In this document: piece after piece, positions 35,240-43,755 of the stretch
How positions within the stretch are numbered: position 1 is the stretch's first letter
Layout: each line of letters starts with the position of its first letter
Origin: Vitreoscilla stercoraria DSM 513
GTDB lineage: Bacteria; Pseudomonadota; Gammaproteobacteria; Burkholderiales; Neisseriaceae
DNA length: 64,000 bases
Assembly (NCBI RefSeq): GCF_000382305.1
Contig: NZ_KB908022.1
Location: 62,001 to 126,000 of the forward strand
Direction: 5' to 3'
The notes under the pieces: generated by a model
Database searches by the model: none
What the model saw: the letters and a program-made list of their open reading frames with translations, nothing else
What the model was told of the DNA's origin: nothing
Program-made: the position numbers and the translations under genes

Positions 35240-36163
35240 TTAAGCGACTTCTTCAGGCCAGTACAAACGCATCGGATTGTCGACCAACAATTGTTGGCGT
35301 TCAGTCTCGGTTGGTGCAATTTGTGCAATGTATTCCACCAACAAACCGTCGTCTGGCATGTGGTCTTTTAAGTTAGGATGCGGCCAATCTGTGCCCCACA
35401 ACACGCGCTCTGGGAACAATTCCATCAAGCGACGGGCAAATGGTGCCACATCTGTGTAAGGACGGGTTTCACTATCCAAAGCCTTAGGACCGGTCACGCT
35501 CAAGCGTTCTGGGCAAGACAATTTCGACCAAATGTTGCTGTGCTCGCGCATCAACTTCACGAACAATTCAAATTCTTCGCCGTTCACATCTTTGCTCACG
35601 TCAGGGCGACCCATGTGGTCTACCACGACTGTTGTTGGCAAGTTGGTGAAGAAGTCCCACAGCTCAGGCAAATCTGGGGCTTCAAAGTAAATCACAATAT
35701 GCCAGCCGAACGGTGCAATTTTAGCAGCAATCGCTTCCAAATCCGCTTTGGGCATGAAATCTACCAAGCGTTTGACGAAGTTAAAACGCACACCACGCAC
35801 GCCAGCGTCATGTAAGGCTTGGATTTCTTCGGTGGTGATGTTCACACCAACGGTGGCTACGCCACGCGCTTTGCCGTTGGATGCAATCAGTGCGTCTACC
35901 AAAGCGCGGTTGTCTTTGCCGTGGCAGGTTGCTTGCACAATCACGTTGCGCGCAAAACCCAAATGGTCGCGCAAAGCAAACAATTGGTCTTTGGAGGCAT
36001 CGCAAGGCGTGTATTTGCGTTCAGGTGCGTAAGGGAATTCGTCGCCTGGGCCAAACACGTGACAATGTGCATCTACTGCGCCTACTGGCAATGTCAAAGA
36101 GGGTTTGGTTGGACCTTGGTACCAGTCTAACCAACCGGGAGTTTTTTCAAATGTTGTGCTCAT
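35240..36163 (-). CDS. ligI: 2-pyrone-4,6-dicarboxylate hydrolase
   Basis: A 307-residue amidohydrolase-fold enzyme that opens the pyrone ring to give 4-oxalomesaconate. The metal-independent active site is marked by VDAHCHVFGPG (H33, H35), VVVDHMGRPD near residue 178, and VLWGTDWPHPN near 252 with the key aspartate. Length is normal for LigI. It lies 14 bases after ligK and 31 before ligA. Confidence 0.94.
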   Translation of the reverse strand: MSTTFEKTPGWLDWYQGPTKPSLTLPVGAVDAHCHVFGPGDEFPYAPERKYTPCDASKDQLFALRDHLGFARNVIVQATCHGKDNRALVDALIASNGKARGVATVGVNITTEEIQALHDAGVRGVRFNFVKRLVDFMPKADLEAIAAKIAPFGWHIVIYFEAPDLPELWDFFTNLPTTVVVDHMGRPDVSKDVNGEEFELFVKLMREHSNIWSKLSCPERLSVTGPKALDSETRPYTDVAPFARRLMELFPERVLWGTDWPHPNLKDHMPDDGLLVEYIAQIAPTETERQQLLVDNPMRLYWPEEVA

Positions 36164-36177
36164 GATGTGTCCTTTGC

Positions 36178-36873
36178 TTAGTCGATGTATTTCAAGCCAG
36201 CTTTTTCCAAAGGCTCACGCATTTTGTACATGTCCAAGCCCAATTCGCCTGCTTCAAAACGTGCGCGTTTTTCGCCTTCGAACGATTCGCGTTTTTCAGC
36301 CGCGTCAGCGACTTCTTGCGCGCGTTCACGCGGCACCACGACCACGCCGTCTACGTCAGCAACCACCACGTCGCCTGGATTGACCAACATGCCTGCACAA
36401 ACAACTGGCACGTTTACCGAACCCAAAGTGGCTTTGATCGTGCCCTTAGCATGAATGGCTTTGGCAAACACAGGGAAACCCATTTGCTCCAAATCCGCCA
36501 CGTCGCGCACGCCACCGTCAATGATCAAGCCCTTCGCGCCGCGCGCTTTGAAAGAGGTCGCCAACAAGTCGCCAAAAAAGCCATCGGCGTTGTCAGTAGT
36601 ACAAGCAGCCACAGCCACGTCGCCCGGTTGCAATTGTTCAGCGGCAACGTGCATCATCCAGTTGTCACCTGGTTGCAACAATACCGTTACCGCCGTGCCA
36701 CAAATTTTCGCGCCGTTGTATACAGGACGCATGTAAGGTTTCATCAAGCCAATGCGGCCCATCGCTTCGTGGATGGTTGCCACGCCAAAGCGTGATAATT
36801 TTTCAACTGCAGCAGCATCCGCACGTTCAATATTGCGTTTAACCACGCCCAATTGGTTTAAAGTCACTTCCAT
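36178..36873 (-). CDS. ligK: 4-carboxy-4-hydroxy-2-oxoadipate aldolase
   Basis: A 231-residue class II (Mg- or Mn-dependent) aldolase with an RraA-like fold. It splits the C6 intermediate into pyruvate and oxaloacetate, and may also decarboxylate oxaloacetate. The active-site loop GGVRD puts R123 and D124 at the same numbers as in the Pseudomonas enzyme, and the GDLLATSFKARG loop is at 101-112. It is followed by ligI and preceded by ligJ with 2 bases between. Confidence 0.94.
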   Translation of the reverse strand: MEVTLNQLGVVKRNIERADAAAVEKLSRFGVATIHEAMGRIGLMKPYMRPVYNGAKICGTAVTVLLQPGDNWMMHVAAEQLQPGDVAVAACTTDNADGFFGDLLATSFKARGAKGLIIDGGVRDVADLEQMGFPVFAKAIHAKGTIKATLGSVNVPVVCAGMLVNPGDVVVADVDGVVVVPRERAQEVADAAEKRESFEGEKRARFEAGELGLDMYKMREPLEKAGLKYID

Positions 36874-36875
36874 GA

Positions 36876-37907
36876 TTACAATCCTTTCGCTTTCAATTGC
36901 GCATCCAAACGTGGGAACACACGACGGGTGTTGGCTTCGTAAATATTGTGTTTTTCTTCAGCGGTGATTTTGGCTTTTTCGATGTATTGTTTGGTGTCAT
37001 CGAAGTAATGACCTGTGCGTGGGTCAATGTCGCGCACCGCACCAATCATTTCGGATGCAAACAACACGTTTTTGTTTGGAACGACATCGAGCAACAAATC
37101 AATGCCAGGCTGATGGTAAACGCAAGTATCGAAGAAGATGTTGTTCATCAAATGTTCTTCGATTTCTGGTTTTTTCATAATCATCGCCAAGCCGCGGAAA
37201 CGACCCCAGTGGTAAGGCACTGCGCCACCGCCATGAGGAATTAAGAAACGCAAGGTTGGGAAGTCGCTGAACAAATCACCTGTCAAACATTGCATGAAGG
37301 CCGTGGTGTCTGCTGCCAAGTAATGCGCGCCTGTGGTGTGGAAGGCTGGGTTGCAGCTGGTGCTCACGTGTACCATCGCAGGGATGTCGTGCTCGACCAT
37401 TTTTTCGTAAATGGGATACCAGTATTTGTCGGTCAACGGCGGCGATGTCCAATGACCGCCTGATGGGTCTGGATTCAAGTTCAAGCCCACATTACCGTAT
37501 TCGTTCACACAACGGTCTAATTCAGCGATACACGTCTCAATCGGTACGCCAGGAGACTGTGGCAACATCGCAGCAGGCACAAAACGGTCTGGGTACAATT
37601 GAGAGACGCGGTAGCACAATTCATTACAAATGGCCGCCCAAGTGGCAGACACTTGATAGTCACCAATGTGGTGTGCCATGAAGCTTGCGCGTGGTGAGAA
37701 AATCGTCAAGTCCGAGCCACGCTCGTTCATGAATTTTAATTGGTTGGATTCTAAAGTTTCGCGGATTTCATCGTCACTGATTTTCAAATCAGCCACTTTA
37801 GGCATTTGACTTGGGCTGTTAACCGCAGCGATTTGTTTTTCACGCCAGTCAGCCAAAGCTTTAGGAGCGGTCGTGTAGTGACCGTGACAGTCAATGATTA
37901 AACTCAT
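36876..37907 (-). CDS. ligJ: 4-oxalomesaconate hydratase
   Basis: A 343-residue hydratase of the amidohydrolase superfamily, adding water to 4-carboxy-2-hydroxymuconate (the tautomer made by LigU) to form 4-carboxy-4-hydroxy-2-oxoadipate. The metal-site DCHGHYTTAP is at residues 6-15, with FLIPHGGGAVPYHWGRFRGL further on. It is the first gene of the minus-strand ligJ-K-I-A-B-C operon, with its regulatory region at 37908-38185. Confidence 0.92.
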   Translation of the reverse strand: MSLIIDCHGHYTTAPKALADWREKQIAAVNSPSQMPKVADLKISDDEIRETLESNQLKFMNERGSDLTIFSPRASFMAHHIGDYQVSATWAAICNELCYRVSQLYPDRFVPAAMLPQSPGVPIETCIAELDRCVNEYGNVGLNLNPDPSGGHWTSPPLTDKYWYPIYEKMVEHDIPAMVHVSTSCNPAFHTTGAHYLAADTTAFMQCLTGDLFSDFPTLRFLIPHGGGAVPYHWGRFRGLAMIMKKPEIEEHLMNNIFFDTCVYHQPGIDLLLDVVPNKNVLFASEMIGAVRDIDPRTGHYFDDTKQYIEKAKITAEEKHNIYEANTRRVFPRLDAQLKAKGL

Positions 37908-38185
37908 GTTCTCTTCAACCTTTTATTGTGAATGTGTGCTCGTTGTGTGGACAACGGGCAAACTGAAAGAAGCGTTATCTTGCTGATTTTTATTTGGAAA
38001 ATAACCGACTAAGTGTCTGTTGTAATAGAAAAATCGAGCATGAACGAAGCTAGCTGATATTAGCCGCAAACAAAGCTTAGAAAAAAGAAGACGATGCGAC
38101 TACTAGATATGCTGAAATGACATAGAACCGTTTGCATAATTCATGCAAACGGTTCCATTTTTTGAGATAACTTTTACAGGACGCT
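37908..38185 (-). promoter_or_regulatory. ligJ operon 5' region
   Basis: A 278-base gap between ligU and ligJ that must hold the operon promoter. I see no clear sigma-70 hexamer pair. It contains the inverted repeat at 38125-38155 and the DUS copy at the ligU stop. Confidence 0.5.
38125..38155. repeat. Strong inverted repeat between ligU and ligJ
   Basis: GAACCGTTTGCAT pairs perfectly (13 bp) with ATGCAAACGGTTC around AATTC. A T run follows only on the plus strand, where no gene ends. On the minus strand it follows the ligU stop and precedes ligJ, so it may be a ligU terminator without a T run, or an operator. It shares TTGCAT with the palindrome upstream of ligU. Confidence 0.6.
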
Positions 38186-38186
38186 T
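38174..38186 (-). repeat. DUS-like element touching the ligU stop
   Basis: Exact TTACAGGACGCTT, whose last base is the first base of the ligU stop codon complement. It is unpaired. Confidence 0.78.
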
Positions 38187-39289
38187 TATGCCAGTCGGTT
38201 TGGAATCATCACTTCGCCACGCATAATCAAGCGGGCAGTGCGAAGCAAGGCTGCACTCAAAACATTGGTGGAATCGTTGGCATCAGTGGTCAATTCCACG
38301 CTGAATTCGCCGCTTGGGTGTTCAATTGACATCAAGCTGCTGTTACCAGAAACTTGTCCTGCCACGGCCAAACCATCGGCAACCGAGTTAGGCAACACGC
38401 AAGCGGTTGCCACAGTCACTGCCGCCAACACGCCAATGGCATCGTGGCACACATGCGGAATATAGCAACGGGTGTGAATCGCGCCGCCGTTAATAGGATG
38501 GTTGAGCAAACACATTTTCGGATAATTTTTGCCTGACACATCGCCCAAACCCATTTTCAAAGCGGCCTGTAAACGCAATTGTTCGATTTTGGCTTTCAAA
38601 TCGGCATCTTGGTTTAAATCTGCCACGCTTTCATACGCAGTGCGTTTAACATCAGCTGCGCGTACCAAAACCATTGGCATGCCGTTGTCGATACAGGTCG
38701 CTTCCAATGCGCCAATGCCGTCAATGTCAAATGTGTCGATGACATTGCCCGTTGGCAACAATGAACCTGCTACCGAGCCTGCGGTGTCCAAGAAATTGAT
38801 TTTGATTGGTGCATTGGTGCCCGGTGCGCCATCAATACGTGCATCGCCTTCGTAAGCAATTTCGCCATTAGGCGTTTGTACGGTGATTTCAGCGACCATG
38901 CCAGTGTTGACGGTCAAAACTTTCACCGTGGTGGTGTCGCCTTGCGCCTGAATCAAGCCTTTTTCTAACGCAAATGGCACGACTGCTGCAAGCATATTGC
39001 CGCAGTTAGGCGTGGTGTCTACTGTGTCTTTTTCAGGTTGTAATTGGGCAAACAAAAAGCTCAAATCCGCGTCCGAGCCGTCATGTAAATCCACAATGCC
39101 GACTTTGCTGGTCAACGAATGCGCGCCGCCCAAACCATCAATTTGGCGTTTGTCAGGCGAGCCGACCGCAGCCAATAAAACCGCATCGCGTTTGGCAATG
39201 TCGCTAGGCAAGTCTTTGGCGTAGAAAAAAGGACCTTTTGAGGTGCCGCCACGCATGAACAGGCAAGGCACAGCAGTTTGATTGGCCAT
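38186..39289 (-). CDS. ligU: 4-oxalomesaconate tautomerase, PrpF family
   Basis: A 367-residue isomerase with a diaminopimelate-epimerase-like fold. It interconverts 4-oxalomesaconate and its enol form, the LigJ substrate. Family motifs are FMRGGTSKGPFF (residues 11-22), TPNCGNMLAAV near 92 and DGIGALEATCIDNGMPMV near 187. The ATG at 39289 with GGAG at 39298-39301 is preferred over the upstream TTG. In the cluster it is read apart from ligJ, and it faces the LysR gene. Confidence 0.92.
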   Translation of the reverse strand: MANQTAVPCLFMRGGTSKGPFFYAKDLPSDIAKRDAVLLAAVGSPDKRQIDGLGGAHSLTSKVGIVDLHDGSDADLSFLFAQLQPEKDTVDTTPNCGNMLAAVVPFALEKGLIQAQGDTTTVKVLTVNTGMVAEITVQTPNGEIAYEGDARIDGAPGTNAPIKINFLDTAGSVAGSLLPTGNVIDTFDIDGIGALEATCIDNGMPMVLVRAADVKRTAYESVADLNQDADLKAKIEQLRLQAALKMGLGDVSGKNYPKMCLLNHPINGGAIHTRCYIPHVCHDAIGVLAAVTVATACVLPNSVADGLAVAGQVSGNSSLMSIEHPSGEFSVELTTDANDSTNVLSAALLRTARLIMRGEVMIPNRLA

Positions 39290-39314
39290 CTTCGATTGCT
39301 CCAATGTAAGTTTA

Positions 39315-39343
39315 TTGCATCAATATCATTTATAATGTTGCAA
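39315..39343. promoter_or_regulatory. Dyad in the ligU/lysR divergent region, candidate operator
   Basis: A 29-bp imperfect palindrome with ends TTGCA and TGCAA pairs at 11 of 14 positions. TATAAT at 39331-39336 lies within it on the plus strand. It sits 25 bases from the ligU start and 134 from the lysR start, in the place expected for a LysR-type regulator site controlling both. Confidence 0.55.
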
Positions 39344-39477
39344 CGATGCCGTTTTGTAAGGCGGAACATGCAGTCGCAACGATTCTATCTTGTATTATCA
39401 AAGGTGGCTGCTTGGCAAAACAGCACAGTGACAATCTATTTGTTATGTATTTTTGTTATAGAAAGTGGTGGTGAGCG

Positions 39478-40371
39478 GTGGAGCTGAAGCAACTTAAGTA
39501 TTTCATGCACGTGGCAGAATTGGGGAGTTACACTCGTGCGGCAGAGGTGATTGATGTGGCGCAGCCTGTGTTGAGCCGCCAAATTCGCCAATTGGAAATT
39601 GAGTTGCGTCAAAATCTGCTCATTCGTCATGGTCGTGGTGTGGTGTTGACCGATGCAGGACGCACTTTGTTGCAACACGTCAATGTCATTATGGATCAAA
39701 TCGACCAAGCGTATGAAGACTTGAGTTTGTCTGATGGCAAATTGTCAGGACACATCACCATCGGCTTGCCGCCAACAGTCGCCAAGCTCATTGCCATTGA
39801 TTTGGTGCGTTTGTTCAAACAGCGTTTGCCTTTGGCGAGCTTGACCATCGAAGAAGGTTTGACGGTGCACATTGAGGAAAATTTGGGTTTGGGGCGCATG
39901 GATATTGGTTTGCTCAACAATCCGACTTTCTCTCCCCATATCGATACCAGATTGATTGTCGAAGAAGAGCTGTATTTGATTGCTCAAAAAGGTGCTTTCC
40001 CACAAGAACAAGAAGTGATTGATTTGAAAGATTTGGCCAATATTTCGTTGATTATGCCGACATTGCCCAATCCATTTCGAGTATTGGTGCAAGCGCAATT
40101 GGCAGAAATCGGCTTAAAGCCAAAAATCGATTGGGAAATTAACAGCGTCGGCACCATCGTCAAATTGGTGAATGAAGGTGTCGGTTGTGCGGTGTTGTCG
40201 AAATATTGTTTGGCCTTGGTGAAAAATGGCGACGATATGATGGCGGTGCGCATTCAAAATCCTAGCTTGGTGAATCGTTTGTACGTTGGCTATTCTGCCA
40301 AACGTTCGACCACACGTTTGCAAAAAGAAACGCTCAAAATATTAGAAGAAATTTGTCAGAAGTATTTTTAA
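39478..40371 (+). CDS. LysR-type transcriptional regulator of the lig genes
   Basis: A 297-residue regulator with an N-terminal winged helix-turn-helix (MELKQLKYFMHVAELGSYTRAAEVIDVAQP, key helix about residues 18-37) and a C-terminal periplasmic-binding-protein-like effector domain. It starts at GTG 39478 in a GTGAGCG context. It is divergent from ligU across 188 bases, typical for LysR control of a catabolic gene. It probably responds to a pathway intermediate; which one is unknown. Whether it controls the ligJ operon or pobA cannot be read from sequence. Confidence 0.88.
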   Translation: MELKQLKYFMHVAELGSYTRAAEVIDVAQPVLSRQIRQLEIELRQNLLIRHGRGVVLTDAGRTLLQHVNVIMDQIDQAYEDLSLSDGKLSGHITIGLPPTVAKLIAIDLVRLFKQRLPLASLTIEEGLTVHIEENLGLGRMDIGLLNNPTFSPHIDTRLIVEEELYLIAQKGAFPQEQEVIDLKDLANISLIMPTLPNPFRVLVQAQLAEIGLKPKIDWEINSVGTIVKLVNEGVGCAVLSKYCLALVKNGDDMMAVRIQNPSLVNRLYVGYSAKRSTTRLQKETLKILEEICQKYF

Positions 40372-40393
40372 TTCAACATATTTGTCATCTGGT

Positions 40394-40420
40394 TTACAGG
40401 ACGCTTAAAGCGTCCTGTAA
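40394..40420. terminator. DUS-like pair in outward orientation
   Basis: TTACAGGACGCTT, one A, then AAGCGTCCTGTAA: the two copies are arranged tail-to-tail, opposite to all other pairs in the window. The palindrome is followed by T6 and lies 22 bases after the LysR gene, so it still works as a terminator. Confidence 0.8.
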
Positions 40421-40525
40421 TTTTTTGGGTGGGTGAATGTGCTTGTTGTGTGATGGTGGTGCCTTTTTTGACTACGATGTCATGGATAAAGAGAGTAACA
40501 TCTTTGTTATGATTCATTTGTCCTG

Positions 40526-41500
40526 ATGGATTTCAATATGCCTTGGCAGTCTTTGTGGGAAGCCACGCAATTTTCTTTGTCGGTGACTTTGCCCAATTTG
40601 ATTTTATTGAGTTTGGGCTTGTGGTTGCGTTATCGCCAACAAGTTGACCATCACTTTTGTGCCCAAGCATCGAATTTGGTCTTCAATTGGTCGTTGCCAT
40701 TGTTGATGTTTTTCAGCATTGTCGGTTCGGATGCCGATTACCGCTCTCAAGTGGATATGGTCATTGCGGGTGTGATTTGTGCGTTGATTTTGTTTTTTGC
40801 ATGTGAATGGTTGGCGAAAAAAATCATTCCCGAAGTGCGAGACCGTGGAGTGTTTGTGCAAGGCGTGTATCGAGGCAATACGGGCATTGTGGGTTTGGCA
40901 TTTTGTGCCAATGCTTATGGTGCAGAAGGGATTGCTATCGGTGCGGTGATGACTGGAGCCATGACTTTTTTGTACAATATTTTGGCGGTCATTACCTTAA
41001 CCCGTTCGCTAAACCCCGGTAAAAAAGTGCAATGGGGACACATGTTGCTGCAAATGGTGAAAAATCCGCTGATTTTATCGATTTTGATAGCGATTGTTTG
41101 GAAATATTTTGCCGTTCCTGTGCCAATGGTATTGAATCAAACAGGACATTTTTTGGCATCGATGGCATTGCCTTTGGCCTTGCTTTGCGCAGGAGCGGCA
41201 TTTGATGTCAAATCGGTGCTGAAAGTCAGTGGCGTGTCACAATGGTCTAGCGTGGGGCGTTTGGTCGCAGCGCCTGTGTTGGCGGTAATGGTTGGCAAAG
41301 CGATGGGCTTGGAAGGCGTGCAGTTTGGCGTGTTGTTCATGATGAGCGCCACACCTGTGGCGGCAGCCAGTTATGTGATGGTCAAAGCGATGGGCGGCAA
41401 CGATGTGGCCGCTGCCAATATTGTCGGTATCACCACGTTTGGTGCGATGTTCAGCGCAGCCATTGGTTTGGGCTTGATGCGACCTTTGGGTTGGTTGTAA
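40526..41500 (+). CDS. AEC family transporter
   Basis: A 324-residue membrane protein with about ten helices of the auxin efflux carrier (AEC) family. Recognisable segments are RGNTGIVGLAFCANAYG and LASMALPLALLCAGAAFD, the inverted-repeat crossing loops. Members carry malonate, malate and other organic acids. The position 154 bases after the LysR gene suggests transport of a lig substrate or product such as a dicarboxylate, but that is inference. The start is tentative, with an internal ATG four codons in. Confidence 0.82.
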   Translation: MDFNMPWQSLWEATQFSLSVTLPNLILLSLGLWLRYRQQVDHHFCAQASNLVFNWSLPLLMFFSIVGSDADYRSQVDMVIAGVICALILFFACEWLAKKIIPEVRDRGVFVQGVYRGNTGIVGLAFCANAYGAEGIAIGAVMTGAMTFLYNILAVITLTRSLNPGKKVQWGHMLLQMVKNPLILSILIAIVWKYFAVPVPMVLNQTGHFLASMALPLALLCAGAAFDVKSVLKVSGVSQWSSVGRLVAAPVLAVMVGKAMGLEGVQFGVLFMMSATPVAAASYVMVKAMGGNDVAAANIVGITTFGAMFSAAIGLGLMRPLGWL

Positions 41501-41522
41501 AAAATGGTTATCCAATTAAAAC

Positions 41523-41553
41523 AAGCGTCCTGTAAACCGTTTACAGGACGCTT
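41523..41553. terminator. Inverted DUS-like pair between convergent genes
   Basis: AAGCGTCCTGTAA and TTACAGGACGCTT are 5 bases apart, extended by flanking AC and GT. It serves the AEC transporter gene (plus) and rlmF (minus). Confidence 0.87.
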
Positions 41554-41575
41554 GTTTGTAAATATCCAACAAGGT

Positions 41576-42505
41576 TTAAGCTTGGAACGACCACGCTAAA
41601 ATGTGCGTGTGTTTTTGTCCTTGTGACATTTCCAAAACTTGAATGTGCGGCACTTTGCGCTTTTTCAATTCTTTTTTCAATGGCGGCACATGGTTGAGGT
41701 TAGACACGATCGAGGTGAACCAGCCGACTTGTTTGGCATAATGCACGCTTTCGTCAATCATGCTGCGCAAAAAGGCCAATTCGCCACCTTCGCACCACAA
41801 TTCTTGTTGTTGACCACCAAAATTGCGCACGCTAGAAGATTTTGCGCCTTTCAGATTGCGCCATTTGCGCGCTGCTTGGGCGTTGGCTTCATCTTGCGAC
41901 CTGAAAAATGGCGGGTTACACAGCGTGATATCAAAATATTCGCCTGTTTGAATGATGCTATTGAAAATGTGTTCAGGCCGCTTTTGTTGGCGCAATTGTA
42001 TGTTTTGCAATAATGGATGCGCATCAATCAATTTTTGAGCGTGTTTGAGTGCGCTTGGGCTGACTTCGCTGCCAACCATTTCCCAATTTAAAGCTCGATG
42101 GGCGATGATGGGATAAATCAAATTGGCGCCTGTGCCAATATCCAAAGCCTTAATTGGCAAGGCTTGGCGGTTTACAGGACGCTGTTGTAATAAATCAGCG
42201 ATGTGGTGAATGTAATCGGCACGTCCCGGAATCGGTGGGCACAAAAATCCTTGTGGCAGCGTCCATTGGTCGATGCCATAAAAATGTTTGAGCAAGGCTT
42301 TGTTCAAACACACCACCGCTTTGGCATTGGCAAAAGCTATACTGGCTTCGCCTTTGGGTGTTTGGATGATGAAGCCTTTTAATTCAGGCAAGGTTTTGAC
42401 CAACGCAGCCAAATCATAACGTCCGTGATGCGGATTGTTAGGGTGCAATGTATTGGTTTTGGCTTGAGGTGGCGTGTTGTGCGCAGAGGTTTGAGCAGGT
42501 TTCAT
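41576..42505 (-). CDS. rlmF: 23S rRNA (adenine(1618)-N6)-methyltransferase
   Basis: A 309-residue methyltransferase. The S-adenosylmethionine motif LDIGTGANLIYP is at residues 121-132 and the adenine N6 motif NPPFF at 197-201. The region HPNNPHHGRYD near the N-terminus and GGQQQELWCEGGELAF near 223 match RlmF. It carries an exact DUS 12-mer inside the coding sequence (42172-42183). The length is as expected. Confidence 0.93.
   Translation of the reverse strand: MKPAQTSAHNTPPQAKTNTLHPNNPHHGRYDLAALVKTLPELKGFIIQTPKGEASIAFANAKAVVCLNKALLKHFYGIDQWTLPQGFLCPPIPGRADYIHHIADLLQQRPVNRQALPIKALDIGTGANLIYPIIAHRALNWEMVGSEVSPSALKHAQKLIDAHPLLQNIQLRQQKRPEHIFNSIIQTGEYFDITLCNPPFFRSQDEANAQAARKWRNLKGAKSSSVRNFGGQQQELWCEGGELAFLRSMIDESVHYAKQVGWFTSIVSNLNHVPPLKKELKKRKVPHIQVLEMSQGQKHTHILAWSFQA
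42172..42183 (-). repeat. Intragenic DUS-like element in rlmF
   Basis: Exact TTACAGGACGCT inside rlmF, in codons for a non-conserved stretch between the N-terminal region and the methyltransferase motif. Confidence 0.7.
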
Positions 42506-42645
42506 GGTCAGTTTGCAAATCGATTAAGGCTTTATTTTAGCATGGATGCGTGTTGGCTTCGTTGACTTACTGCGAGGCGAGCGCTTTGGCATTGGGTTTG
42601 CATGTATGGCTTGGTTGAGATGGATGTGATTGAAAGTATACAAAA

Positions 42646-42843
42646 ATGCAGTGGTTTTGGATGGAATTGATTGCCGTGAGTGTGACAGCATTGCAAGGCT
42701 ATGTGTTGCAACAATATGCACAATCATTAGAGCCAGAAACATCGACTCAAAACACGAATGGTAAGCCGTGGTTGGGTGTGGGTATTTCGGTTGTGTTGTT
42801 GTCGGGCTTGGTGTGGCTGTTACAGCAAGGTTGGTTGGAATGA
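42646..42843 (+). CDS. Possible small two-helix membrane protein
   Basis: A 65-codon frame with two hydrophobic stretches (about residues 4-24 and 45-60) separated by a polar linker. It is flanked by a DUS terminator 32 bases downstream, which suggests a real transcription unit. No good ribosome binding site is visible and no family is recognised. Confidence 0.4.
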   Translation: MQWFWMELIAVSVTALQGYVLQQYAQSLEPETSTQNTNGKPWLGVGISVVLLSGLVWLLQQGWLE

Positions 42844-42875
42844 TGGTGTTGGGATTTGTTTAGCCCATGAAAAAC

Positions 42876-42900
42876 AGCGTCCTGTAACTTACAGGACGCT
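42876..42900. terminator. Inverted DUS-like pair before engB end
   Basis: AGCGTCCTGTAA and TTACAGGACGCT separated by one C, extended by flanking AAAC and GTTT. It ends the minus-strand engB transcript, and possibly the small plus-strand gene. Confidence 0.85.
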
Positions 42901-42918
42901 GTTTGATGTGATTTGATT

Positions 42919-43575
42919 TTATTCTGATGCAGATGGTGTGTCGGTATCGATGACATCATCGTTGTCGGACACAACAGGCAAAGCATTAAACCAGCTTTGT
43001 ACGGTTTGTTCCACTTCTTCGATGCCTTGTTTTTTCAGGCTAGAGAACAATTGCACCGTCACTTGTTGGCGTTCCATATAAGGTTTCAACGCTTTTTTGA
43101 CCACGCCCAAAGCTTTGATTTGTTCGTTTTTAGATAATTTGTCGGCTTTAGAAAGCAAAATGTGGACAGGTTGACCCGTTTCGGCAAAGAAATCCAACAT
43201 TTTTTTGTCCAATTCTTTCAATGGATGGCGCACATCCATAATCAAAATCAGACCAATCAAACTTTCGCGTGTTTGCAAGTATTGACCGAGTAAACGCACC
43301 CAATGCGCACGCACATCTTCAGGCACTTGCGCATAACCGTAGCCGGGCAAATCCGCTAAAAAATAACCATTGCGCAACTCAAAAAAGTTGATGTGTTGCG
43401 TGCGTCCCGGTGTTTTGGACACGTAAGCCAAACGCACATGGTTGGTCAAAGTGTTGATAGCACTGGATTTGCCAGCATTCGAGCGACCCACAAAGGCAAT
43501 TTCTGCCTTGGTGTAAGGCAAATCTTTTAAGTGGTTCACTGTGGTAAAAAATTGGGCGTTTTGGAATAAAGACAT
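42919..43575 (-). CDS. engB: Ribosome biogenesis GTPase EngB (YihA/YsxC)
   Basis: A 218-residue essential GTPase for 50S assembly. The P-loop GRSNAGKSS lies at residues 30-38, the switch region KTPGRTQ around 54-60, DLPGYG at 75-80, and LSKADK near 133-138 for guanine recognition. The ATG at 43575 gives MSLFQNAQFF, the usual start; the open frame reaches 43617 without support. The C-terminus has an acidic tail. It is divergent from resB. Confidence 0.95.
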   Translation of the reverse strand: MSLFQNAQFFTTVNHLKDLPYTKAEIAFVGRSNAGKSSAINTLTNHVRLAYVSKTPGRTQHINFFELRNGYFLADLPGYGYAQVPEDVRAHWVRLLGQYLQTRESLIGLILIMDVRHPLKELDKKMLDFFAETGQPVHILLSKADKLSKNEQIKALGVVKKALKPYMERQQVTVQLFSSLKKQGIEEVEQTVQSWFNALPVVSDNDDVIDTDTPSASE

Positions 43576-43755
43576 AGTGAGGTATATACCAATCAAACAA
43601 GGCATACAGTTTAGCACGTTTTAACCCTGTGATAATTTTGACTTTATTGTAAGTGTGCTGGCAAAAGGCGGCGTGGTCGCGGTTTTGAAGGGCAATAATG
43701 GTAAACTGCCGCCGATTGTGATGAAAAACATATTGTTGCTATGGCTTGAGTTAGG

